A model generated the notes under the pieces. It saw nothing but the letters and a program-made list of their open reading frames with translations, did not search any database and was not told the DNA's origin. Below are positions 57,062-64,000 of a stretch of 64,000 nucleotides of DNA, in pieces. A program made the translations under genes and the position numbers. Origin of the DNA: Pedobacter roseus (GTDB lineage: Bacteria; Bacteroidota; Bacteroidia; Sphingobacteriales; Sphingobacteriaceae); assembly GCF_014395225.1 (NCBI RefSeq), contig NZ_CP060723.1, positions 2,976,001-3,040,000 of the forward strand, read 5' to 3'. Position 1 is the first letter of the stretch. Each line of letters opens with the position of its first letter.

Positions 57062-57201
57062 AAAAAATTGTGTTGAATCCCTAAAAACCGCATTGGCACA
57101 GCACTTGATTATATTTGTTCAGTCCTTCGGACGAAGGCTTATGAGAAAATTAATTGATTTATAGTCCATTTATTATTAAACCATTAAAAGGAGAAAAAAC
57201 T

Positions 57202-57642
57202 ATGACATTGGTTAAATTCAATCCAGAAAAAAAGAACAGTTCATTGCTGCCAGGCTTCAATGACATTTTTGAATCGGTATTAGGCGATACCTTTTTCAGC
57301 GACCGTCGCCTGAGCAGTGTACCTGCTGTCAACATTTCAGAGTCGGGTGAGGAATACCATATTGAACTTGCCGCACCGGGCCTGAAGAAAGAAGATTTCA
57401 GGGTATCGGTTGAAAGGGACATCCTGACCATCTCAACCGAGCAGAGGACCGAAAGTAATAATGAAGGAAAAACCTATAACAGAAGGGAATACAGCTATTC
57501 GGCATTTACCCGATCATTTACCCTTCCCGAGAGTGCAGATGTTGACCGGATCCAGGCGAGTTATACAGACGGCATACTCAAACTCAACATTCCTAAAAAG
57601 GAGGAAGCCAAAGCGGTTTCCAGACAAATCGAGATACAATAA
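57202..57642 (+). CDS. Hsp20/alpha-crystallin small heat-shock protein
   Basis: A 146-residue small chaperone. The ATG at 57202 is chosen because AAAGGAG sits 7 to 10 bases before it, a true Shine-Dalgarno and rare in this window; an ATG at 57154 would place that sequence inside the gene. It has a short N-terminal arm (LLPGFNDIFESVLGD), an alpha-crystallin domain (about 40-135, HIELAAPGLKKEDFRVSVE and the closing GILKLNIPKKEEAK), and a short tail. It binds unfolding proteins. Three palindromes upstream suggest dedicated control. A strong terminator follows. Confidence 0.95.
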   Translation: MTLVKFNPEKKNSSLLPGFNDIFESVLGDTFFSDRRLSSVPAVNISESGEEYHIELAAPGLKKEDFRVSVERDILTISTEQRTESNNEGKTYNRREYSYSAFTRSFTLPESADVDRIQASYTDGILKLNIPKKEEAKAVSRQIEIQ

Positions 57643-57646
57643 TCCC

Positions 57647-57671
57647 AAAGTGCCGCTAAATGCGGCACTTT
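57647..57671 (+). terminator. Terminator after hsp20
   Basis: Perfect 10-bp stem AAAGTGCCGC / GCGGCACTTT with a 5-base loop, followed by CTATTG. Confidence 0.75.
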
Positions 57672-57714
57672 CTATTGTTAATGCACTACATAATCCTTAA
57701 ACCAAAAACTCAGT

Positions 57715-58023
57715 ATGGATACCCGTTTTATAATTAACATCAGTTTACAAGGGTCAGAGGGACATATCACCTATGGCAGATTTTGCCTGGGCAACGATCG
57801 GTCTTCAGCAGATGAAATCTTTCAGCGCCTGAAGGGAAGCACGAAAGAGGTTGCCGGGTGCTACCTAAAAATAGAACTGTTGGAAGAAATAATGGGCCTT
57901 CCCGTTCCTTCTGGCCTCATCAGTTGCACTCTGGACGAGTTGAAAGAAAATATTGCCATCATCTCCAAAGAAGTCTTTCGTATTGCCAACCTTGAAAATA
58001 AAGATATAGGTCCATTGATCTAA
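57715..58023 (+). CDS. Unknown 102-residue protein
   Basis: I do not recognise it. It is a soluble acidic protein starting MDTRFIINISLQGSEGHITY, with a beta-rich start, a central YGRFCLGNDRSSADEIFQRL and a helical C-terminus (LDELKENIAIISKEVFR). There is no signal peptide. It stands alone after the Hsp20 terminator and converges on the response-regulator gene. A perfect 14-bp palindrome AAGCGCCGGCGCTT (58077-58090) lies between the two genes. Confidence 0.6.
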   Translation: MDTRFIINISLQGSEGHITYGRFCLGNDRSSADEIFQRLKGSTKEVAGCYLKIELLEEIMGLPVPSGLISCTLDELKENIAIISKEVFRIANLENKDIGPLI

Positions 58024-58089
58024 CCGGACAGGCAACAGGCTGAGGCATCCCTCCCTCTGGATGAATTCGCAATACCAAGCGCCGGCGCT

Positions 58090-58455
58090 TTACCCGATAT
58101 GAACGCTGATCATTCCCATCAGCTCATCAAAATCGAATGGTTTTGCAATAAAACCCGTTGCACCGGCATCGCTGGCAATTTGCCTGCCTTCGCGGCTCGC
58201 AGAGATGATGATTACCAGAAGATCTTTGGTGGAAGGACTCTTACGCAGGTTCTTGAGTACCTGGTCGCCGGAAAGCACAGGCATCCAAAGGTCCAGGATC
58301 ACAAGATCGGGAACTTCTTTCTCCACTATAGATTTCACGTTCAGGCTGTTCTGCTCGGGTATAATGATATATGGACTATCTTCAAAAACCATTTCCAGCA
58401 TATCCAGTATCCCCTCATCATCATCACAGATCAGTATTTTTTTGTTATTCTCCAT
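58090..58455 (-). CDS. Single-domain response regulator (CheY-like)
   Basis: A 121-residue receiver domain with no output domain. The acidic pocket is ICDDDEG, the phospho-acceptor Asp55 is in LVILDLWMP, and the conserved Thr/Ser and Lys are in VIIISAS and FIAKPFDF. It starts inside the kinase gene (11-bp overlap), so the two are translated together. It is likely the partner of the LOV kinase and passes its signal on by protein contact. Confidence 0.93.
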   Translation of the reverse strand: MENNKKILICDDDEGILDMLEMVFEDSPYIIIPEQNSLNVKSIVEKEVPDLVILDLWMPVLSGDQVLKNLRKSPSTKDLLVIIISASREGRQIASDAGATGFIAKPFDFDELMGMISVHIG

Positions 58456-60001
58456 CTTCCTCCTTCGCTTTTACCGGTAAGGTAAAACTAAAAGTAGCAC
58501 CCTTTCCCTTTTCACTTTCCACCCAGATTGTCCCTTTATGGTTCTTGATGATTTGTTCGCAAATATAAAGTCCTATCCCCATGCCTGGAAAGCGCTGCTG
58601 GATATCCCCTGCCCTGTAAAACCGCTGAAAAACCCTCTTCTGGTCTTCGGGACTAATGCCCATTCCATGATCGGTAACCGAAAGTTTGATAAAATCACTG
58701 ACCCTCGCAATATGCACTTCAACCTGCTGTGCATCTGGTGAATATTTTATAGCATTGGAGAGCAGGTTGTTGATCACCTGAATAATATGCGATTCATCTC
58801 CTACAACTGAAATACCGGATGATCCCTCCAATAAAATACGGTGATTGTTGGCAGCCGCCTGAATGGGCTCGATCGTTTCCCTTACCATTCTATCAAAATC
58901 GAACGGCATCTTGTGCAGCTCAATATTTCCGGTCTGGATTCTGGAAACATCCAAAAGCTCCGCTATGAGCGAGTTCAGCCGGTCCAGATAACGTGATGTT
59001 TTGGATAGGTAGGTACGCAGTTTTTCATCCGTAGCCCCGTTTACCATTCGCTCCATAGCCTGAACATAGCCCTTAACAGTAGTGAGTGGGGTTTTCAGCT
59101 CATGACTGGCAATGGAAAGAAAATCGTCCTTTCTCCGCTCAATTTCCCTTCTATCAGTAATATCCTCTATTGCCAGTAAAATCTGGTCCTTAAACTGCCC
59201 CTCCAGCTCCACACGGTGGGCATTCAACAGCATAAGTTTTTTGCCGATGTGCGGAAAATCATGCTCCACTTCAAAGTCCTCTACCGGGTTGTTTGTTGGA
59301 AGAATATTGATCAGGAGTTCTTTAAGCTTTGGGATATCCCATTGATGGTTCCCAAGTTCGTAAAGCATAGTGCCTACTGTTTCCTCACTGCTTACCTTAA
59401 AGGTTTTCAGAAAATGATCATTGGCACTCACCACCCGAAATTCCGGATCCAGCACAAGAAGGCTTTCCCTCACCGTTTGGATGATACTGGAAAGGAAGAC
59501 TTCGCTTTCTTTGAGACTCCTGGTACGATCGGCTATCTGCTTTTCCATAATCCCCTGTTGCTGGCGCAAATCCTGTTCAACCTTTTTCCTTGCACTAACA
59601 TCATTCTGCACGCCAACAAAGTGGGTAACATGCCCTTCCTTATCATGAATGGGAGATATAGTGAGTTCATTATAAAACAGTTCTCCATTCTTTTTGTAAT
59701 TCCTGATCTCGACCACGCAGGCCTCCCCGTTTTTTACTGCTTCTCGAATCAATGCACGCTCGTGCTGAGAGCGGTCTTCCCGCTGAAGAAACCGGCAATT
59801 ATGGCCTATTATCTCTGTACGGGTATAGCCACTGATCTTTATGAATGCAGCATTGCAATAAATGATGGGATTGTCAGGCTGGCGGTTATCGGTAATGATG
59901 ATGCCCGAAATTGATGCGTCCAGTGCCTGGCTCATCAATCCCTGACCAATGTCATTATCTGAAAATACAGAACCACGTTCTTCAGGTTCATTTGATATCA
60001 T
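58445..60001 (-). CDS. LOV-PAS sensor histidine kinase
   Basis: A 518-residue soluble kinase with no membrane segment. Residues 20-136 are a LOV domain: GHNCRFLQ with the photoactive Cys69, NYKKNGELFYNELTISPI, and the conserved Gln132 in VGVQND. This motif forms a flavin-cysteinyl adduct in blue light. A second PAS domain (about 165-285), HisKA with His300 (SIASHELKTPL), and an HATPase with NNLLSNAIKYSPDA and GMGIGLYI follow. It is the likely light input for the overlapping response regulator. Light sensing is inferred from the intact motif. Confidence 0.92.
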   Translation of the reverse strand: MISNEPEERGSVFSDNDIGQGLMSQALDASISGIIITDNRQPDNPIIYCNAAFIKISGYTRTEIIGHNCRFLQREDRSQHERALIREAVKNGEACVVEIRNYKKNGELFYNELTISPIHDKEGHVTHFVGVQNDVSARKKVEQDLRQQQGIMEKQIADRTRSLKESEVFLSSIIQTVRESLLVLDPEFRVVSANDHFLKTFKVSSEETVGTMLYELGNHQWDIPKLKELLINILPTNNPVEDFEVEHDFPHIGKKLMLLNAHRVELEGQFKDQILLAIEDITDRREIERRKDDFLSIASHELKTPLTTVKGYVQAMERMVNGATDEKLRTYLSKTSRYLDRLNSLIAELLDVSRIQTGNIELHKMPFDFDRMVRETIEPIQAAANNHRILLEGSSGISVVGDESHIIQVINNLLSNAIKYSPDAQQVEVHIARVSDFIKLSVTDHGMGISPEDQKRVFQRFYRAGDIQQRFPGMGIGLYICEQIIKNHKGTIWVESEKGKGATFSFTLPVKAKEEDGE

Positions 60002-60211
60002 AGACGCTTTACATTTAGTTTCAAAACCTGCGGCAGGGATAAAATCACAGACGCTGTTTATTGCCCAGGAAATTTTCCGCTGAGCTCATTTTGTTAGGAT
60101 ATAAACTAAAAAAGGGCTCAGTTGGTTTTTAAAAACAAACAAATTCACTTACCTGCCATCAGGTTGATATCGCCTATACATTGTAGGCGGGGCTTCGATG
60201 GTCAAGTTTAG

Positions 60212-60367
60212 GGCCATCAGGACAGCAATGTTCTTGTAACCTATCACAGGCGGGACAACCTGACCGGTAAGGTGTCAAGCATAGAAGCGAAACAGACTTT
60301 CTTCATTGACGGAACCGCCAGGCCCCTTCCGGCTGATGGCAGTTTTTGGAGTCCATGGGGTGGTTAA
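60212..60367 (+). other. Possible gene remnant in a 436-bp spacer
   Basis: An open stretch of 51 codons with no start reads like protein (VLVTYHRRDNLTGKVSSIEA, TFFIDGTARPLPADG) before TAA, preceded by an in-frame TAG. I do not recognise it. The rest of 60002-60437 shows no gene. It may be a decayed gene tail. Confidence 0.2.
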
Positions 60368-60437
60368 AAGTCTTATGCAAATCTTTAAAACTAATAAGAA
60401 TAAATCCTGTTGTGTATAAAACTTAAATTTTAAAAAC

Positions 60438-60590
60438 ATGGGAAACTTACTTTATTTAGTTGCAGTTGTGCTTGTCATTATATGGGCAATCAGTTTTTTT
60501 GGCGGATATTACACTGGCGGGATCATCCACGCCCTGCTGGTAATCGCAGTAATTGCCATAATACTCCGTTTGATAAGGGGAGCAGCTTAA
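60438..60590 (+). CDS. DUF5670 (lmo0937-like) small membrane protein
   Basis: A 50-residue protein below usual length cut-offs. The first membrane helix is LLYLVAVVLVIIWAISFFGG and the second is the stretch from GGIIHALLVIAVIAIILRLI, with RGAA at the end. The start MGNLLY, the GGIIH motif between helices and the LIRG tail match the lmo0937/DUF5670 family, small stress-linked membrane proteins of unknown function. It stands alone between the LOV kinase and the following hairpin. Confidence 0.85.
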   Translation: MGNLLYLVAVVLVIIWAISFFGGYYTGGIIHALLVIAVIAIILRLIRGAA

Positions 60591-60648
60591 AATTAATTTG
60601 CGACCGGTTCCAAATGGCTGCCGCATCGAACCAACGAAAAGCAGGATA

Positions 60649-60673
60649 ACCGCGGACAAAAAATGTCCGCGGT
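60649..60673. terminator. Strong hairpin, possible bidirectional terminator
   Basis: Perfect 10-bp stem ACCGCGGACA / TGTCCGCGGT around a 5-base A loop, 59 bp after the DUF5670 stop and directly after the DUF3891 fragment on the other strand. There is no long T run on either side, so termination is likely but not certain. Confidence 0.6.
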
Positions 60674-60677
60674 CTCC

Positions 60678-60866
60678 TTACCCTTTGGGTGAACAAAGTG
60701 TAAATTCGTTAAACACCTCATCATGCCCGGTGGTGGCAATAAGGGTTTCTACCCATCGGTAAGGCTGCCCGGAAATTTTCCATCTTGCACAGATCTGTAT
60801 GGCCAGAAGCCCATGGCCGCGTTGGGTGATGATTTCCCAACCGCTATTGCAATAGTTAACAATCAC
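60678..60866 (-). pseudogene. N-terminal fragment of a DUF3891 gene
   Basis: Sixty-two codons from a GTG. The sequence GWEIITQRGHGLLAIQICAR and RWVETLIATTGHDEVFNEF match the start of DUF3891 proteins, which are usually about 240 residues. The frame then ends in TAA and the hairpin at 60649. So about three quarters of the gene are gone. Function of the family is unknown. Confidence 0.6.
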
Positions 60867-60924
60867 AATCTTTCCTCTCTCCTAAATTCCACGGTATATA
60901 AATATTGGTTATCCTATACTTATA

Positions 60925-62454
60925 TTATACTGCTGCACGCATTGCGGCCCGACCCGACATTATTTTTTCGATCAGGCCGCGCAAACGGCCCCGATAGTCG
61001 CTCCCCAGCCACTTCATATAATTTTTGGTCACCGTACCCAGGCATTTGCCATATTGTTTGATCCTCCAGTCGATCTCTTTATCGAGTTCCCGGGATAATT
61101 CGAGAGCCATACTTACCGTGTCCGCATTATCGGCACACATGAGTGCATGTTGCCTAATGGAACTTCGCAGCACCGTTCTTGCTTTTTCTCCTTTCTCCAT
61201 AGCCGTTTGATAAGCTGCAAGCACATCAAAGAAAATACCCACACTGTTGGGAAACCTGGTTCTCATTTCTGCAGGCATCTGATGGATATCATCACTGCTT
61301 TTCGCAAGGATATGGTGATAAATTTCAGGGTTTTCAAATATATGTTGCCAGTCTATTGGCGCATCCCATTCTCCAAACCTTTCTGCATTGTTGCCCAGGT
61401 CTAAAATGCTGAATGTTTTTTTACCGGGCAAACGCCTTGCTCCCCTGCCGATCATCTGGTGGTAAAGCGTAACCGAGGTTGTTGCACGGTTAAGGATAAC
61501 CGATTGTACCGATGGTTCATCAAAACCGGTCGTTAGAATGGAAACCGAGGTAAGTATGGCTCCTTTTGTTTTTTTAAACCACTTTAATATCTCAATTCTT
61601 TCCGCACTGTCTGTCTGGTTATCCAGATGCCGGATGGGATAACCAGCCTCCTGGAAAACTTCCAATACTTTTCGGGAGGTAAATATCCCGTTATTGAAAA
61701 TCAATGTCTTTTTCCCCAGAGAATGTTCCCTATAGGCATGAACCAGAAGATCGAGCATCACTTTGGATGAGTAAAGCTCATCAGAACTGCTCACTGTAAA
61801 ATCGCCATGGATGCCCCTGTTTAAGGTATTAAGTTCCACTTCATAACCAAAACTCTTTGGTTTTGCTAAAAAACCATGTTCGATCAGCGAGCTTACCGGC
61901 TCTCCAAGCACCAGCTCATCATAGAAGTTTTTCATGGGTCTGGATACATCTGCCGAAAAGGGGGTTGCCGTTACACCGATTACGCCGGCACCGGGAAATT
62001 TCTTTAGCAGTTTATGAAAAGAATTGTGATGGGCTTCATCCACAATCACAAGACCCACTCCTTTGGTATCGATAAGGCCATCATCGATCCTGTGCTTAAG
62101 GGTTTCGACCATTGCCACATAACAGTGATAACAATCTTTTTTAGGAATTCTTTTAACCGTACTGCCCACAACTTTATTAATAACGCCTGTATTTTTAAGC
62201 GCCAGCGAAGTCTGCCGGCACAGCTCCTGCCTATGGGTAAGAACGATGACCTTCTTTCCATATTTTTTGATAAAGCGGTCAGCAATTTCGGAAAAAATAA
62301 CTGTTTTACCGCCACCTGTAGGTAACTGATAGAGAATACGCAGTTGGTCAGTCCCACTTTGCATTTTTTCAAAGAGGGTTTCAATAGCAAGCTGCTGATA
62401 GGGATATAATTTTTTCGCTGGACTTTGCGCAGCCGAAGGGGATGAAATCTGCAT
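60925..62454 (-). CDS. DEAH-box SF2 helicase
   Basis: A 509-residue ATP-dependent nucleic acid helicase. N-terminal domain: Walker A PTGGGKT (45-51), VIVLTHRQELC, Walker B DEAH (139-142), VTATPFSA. C-terminal helicase domain: LIFNNGIFTSRKV, ILTTGFDEPSVQSVI and QMIGRGARRLPG. A helical tail of about 130 residues follows. This is a ResIII/UvrB-like core without a nuclease or methyltransferase next to it, so it is not part of a visible restriction system. A role in repair or RNA work is open. Confidence 0.9.
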   Translation of the reverse strand: MQISSPSAAQSPAKKLYPYQQLAIETLFEKMQSGTDQLRILYQLPTGGGKTVIFSEIADRFIKKYGKKVIVLTHRQELCRQTSLALKNTGVINKVVGSTVKRIPKKDCYHCYVAMVETLKHRIDDGLIDTKGVGLVIVDEAHHNSFHKLLKKFPGAGVIGVTATPFSADVSRPMKNFYDELVLGEPVSSLIEHGFLAKPKSFGYEVELNTLNRGIHGDFTVSSSDELYSSKVMLDLLVHAYREHSLGKKTLIFNNGIFTSRKVLEVFQEAGYPIRHLDNQTDSAERIEILKWFKKTKGAILTSVSILTTGFDEPSVQSVILNRATTSVTLYHQMIGRGARRLPGKKTFSILDLGNNAERFGEWDAPIDWQHIFENPEIYHHILAKSSDDIHQMPAEMRTRFPNSVGIFFDVLAAYQTAMEKGEKARTVLRSSIRQHALMCADNADTVSMALELSRELDKEIDWRIKQYGKCLGTVTKNYMKWLGSDYRGRLRGLIEKIMSGRAAMRAAV

Positions 62455-62667
62455 GGTATTAAAACCATGGACACAAGCTGAAAGTTTTGAAACAAAGCGG
62501 GATCATAAAAATCTTTGCGTGTATAAATTACAGCCGGATCACAGCAGCAACGAAATTGTAAAGCTATGATTCCCTAAAAGATTGCCTGTTACCGCAGTTT
62601 TCTAAAACTATCCGTCAAAAAAAGACTATTGAACAAGAAATTCAGCTAAAATAGCTTGGGCAATAAA

Positions 62668-63054
62668 CTATGGCATTGCCCTAACTGCTTTGTCGAAGGA
62701 GAATACAAGATGCTTTTGGTCTATTTTTGATAAAGGAATTTCATGTGTATCTTTTCCCTCACCTGTGGTAAAATAAACTTCAGAAGTTGCTGTCTCACCT
62801 TTGCTAAGCCCATCTTCAAACAGGGCGATTCCGAATAAGGTGGTGTCTGCTGTGGAAGAAGCAGTTATACTTACTGTCCCCAGATCGTAACTGCCATTAT
62901 TTTTCAAGGTGACCGTTCCGTTTTTATAGGAATAAGACAGTCCTCTCACCGTCGCAAGATAAGTTTTGTTTTTGCTGGTAACGGGCTTATAGATTTGCGC
63001 CTGTACCGAATACGCGATAAAAAATAATAAGAAAGCTATCCCGATCTTTTTCAT
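62668..63054 (-). CDS. Unknown secreted protein, 128 residues
   Basis: A small exported protein with a clear signal peptide (KKIGIAFLLFFIAYSVQAQ). The mature part is a single beta-rich domain (TVTLKNNGSYDLGTVSITAS, then a DTTLFGIALFEDGLSKGE stretch) ending FDKAVRAMP. No lipobox or membrane anchor is seen, so it is probably periplasmic. I do not recognise the family. It is alone on its strand; the 213-bp gap before it (62455-62667) shows no gene. Confidence 0.75.
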   Translation of the reverse strand: MKKIGIAFLLFFIAYSVQAQIYKPVTSKNKTYLATVRGLSYSYKNGTVTLKNNGSYDLGTVSITASSTADTTLFGIALFEDGLSKGETATSEVYFTTGEGKDTHEIPLSKIDQKHLVFSFDKAVRAMP

Positions 63055-63118
63055 GTGTTTTTTTTATAAAAATAATCCAAAAGAAAATTATTTCAAAGTA
63101 TAGCAGGTATCATTAATC

Positions 63119-63283
63119 TTAGCTACGCTTATTACTGTTGATTTTAAGCATTTTCTTATTCTCCAGGTTCCTGATTGTGGCTGAGGCATTGTTTTTAAAG
63201 CTGGCAGTATCCGAACTTAATTTTACTATCAGATCACTCAAACCATTGATATGGACATTTTTGGGAATGACTTTAGTGAAGAA
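63119..63283 (-). other. Possible gene remnant of 54 codons
   Basis: An open frame with no start, preceded by an in-frame TAA, reads GLSDLIVKLSSDTASFKNNA and ends in a basic tail (LKINSNKRS). I do not recognise it. The surrounding gap 63055-63451 has no clear gene. Chance is possible. Confidence 0.2.
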
Positions 63284-63451
63284 TTAGGAAAGACCTGGCA
63301 AAGATTGCTAAGCCCAAAGATGCTTACCCTATCATGTAAGAAGTGACCTATCGGAAAAGTTAAAATGAAGAATCTACAGGCTAAAAAGGACTTTGGAGTA
63401 ATCTGAATTTCATATACTAGCATAGCCCTCCTGGATTAATTTTAAATAATC

Positions 63452-64000
63452 ATGTTTATCAGATATGATGAGAGAAAAGAAGCTGGCTCCGGTCAAATAC
63501 TTATCGGCATTAATGTCTCAAAAGCCACTTTCAATTATTGTGTAAAATCCGGCAGCAGAAAGGTGATAAACGGCAAGGCAGCCAAAAACAACGAATCGAT
63601 CAAAGATTTTTTTTTAGGTATAAAAGAAATCCCGGTCTTCAAAACCAGATTTGCCGTCTTTGGAATGGAAAACACTGGCATCTGTGGAAACTACTCATCG
63701 GTACCCTATCAAAACTGAGAGCCAAAATTGTATTGGAACCTGCCCTACTCATCAAAAACTCCTTAGGTCTCATCAGGAAAAAAAACGATAAACTGGACGC
63801 TACGCGGATAGCACGGTACCTTGTCAAAAACCTCACAGGGCTCAAACTATGGGTGCCGCGCCGCAAAATCATCGACCAGCTCAGCAGTATTTCAACCCTA
63901 ATGGAAAGAATGGTCAAGGTCATGACGATTATGCAAACGCTATTGGATGAGGTTAATGGCTTTATCGACCACGCGGTATCCGAGGAAAATCTTATGCTCT
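63452..64000 (+). mobile_element. IS110-family transposase, frameshifted, 3' end outside window
   Basis: The first frame (63454 on) begins with the DEDD-type start GINVSKATFNYC and reaches MENTGICGN, then stops at 63718. The following frame carries on the same protein: LLIGTLSKLRAKIVLEPALL, IKNSLGLIRKKNDKLDATRI, and RRKIIDQLSSISTLM up to base 64000. A single missing base near 63688-63691 explains the switch. IS110 elements use a seek RNA and usually lack terminal inverted repeats, so the left end cannot be set. It is either decayed or affected by a sequencing error. Confidence 0.82.

Noticed and set aside
58077..58090. Perfect palindrome AAGCGCCGGCGCTT between convergent genes
   Set aside because: No loop or T run for a terminator and a single copy, so no function is assigned.
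60925..62454. Helicase as part of a restriction or phage-defence system
   Set aside because: No nuclease, methyltransferase or other defence gene lies next to it; only the helicase core is visible.
62658..62681. Hairpin GGGCAAT / ATTGCCC at the end of the secreted-protein gene
   Set aside because: It overlaps the stop codon, the stem is only 7 bp and there is no T run.
63251..63349. Plus-strand frame starting MDIFGNDFSEELGKTWQRLL
   Set aside because: Only about 32 codons, no family match, and it overlaps another weak frame on the other strand; chance is as likely.

Overview
The window looks like chromosome from a soil or plant-associated Bacteroidota of the Sphingobacteriaceae type (Pedobacter-like; genus is inference). 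The signs are SusC/SusD pairs, a hybrid two-component regulator (HTCS), many lipoproteins with a Cys-Lys-Lys lipobox end, -7 boxes of the TAnnTTTG type, and mostly no Shine-Dalgarno sequences. No rRNA, tRNA or CRISPR array was seen.

Region 1 (1-1465, minus strand): the 5' two-thirds of a kilobase-scale GH106 rhamnosidase gene cut by the window edge, a chimeric remnant of an ECF sigma factor, and a tandem operator (A). Region 2 (1466-29057, minus strand): a large polysaccharide utilisation locus (PUL1). In transcription order it holds an HTCS regulator, GH31 with PA14, SusC, SusD, a surface glycan-binding lipoprotein, two tandem GH51-like enzymes (one a lipoprotein, one broken by a single-base frameshift), two GH2, GH3 and another GH2. 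A 14-bp direct repeat with 22-bp period lies between the HTCS and GH31 genes. Alpha-xylosidase, beta-galactosidase, beta-glucosidase and arabinofuranosidase-like activities together suggest xyloglucan; a GH12 lipoprotein (42 kb) and a GH29 fucosidase (44 kb) could supply the backbone cut and the fucose cap.

Region 3 (29593-41068, minus strand): PUL2, with SusC, SusD, two carbohydrate-binding lipoproteins, an unknown protein, and a GH78 rhamnosidase with its own promoter. A degenerate direct repeat with 21-bp period occurs upstream of SusC2 (B), GH78 (C) and the GH106 unit (A), each 21-22 bp before a TAnnTTTA box, so these probably form one rhamnoside regulon. Region 4 (41195-46306): a CAP lipoprotein, GH12, a fucose module (RhaM-type mutarotase, a sugar-transporter C-terminal remnant, GH29), an AraC regulator, and a short SDR gene tail.

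Region 5 (46307-63054): housekeeping and stress genes with visibly higher G+C. It contains an HxlR/nitroreductase pair, AlkB with an unknown partner, an SDR, an ECF sigma factor, UvrA2, a three-subunit molybdenum aldehyde oxidoreductase, Hsp20 behind three palindromes, a LOV-domain histidine kinase with its response regulator, a DUF5670 membrane peptide and a DEAH helicase. Region 6 (63452-64000): an IS110-type transposase with a frameshift, running off the end.
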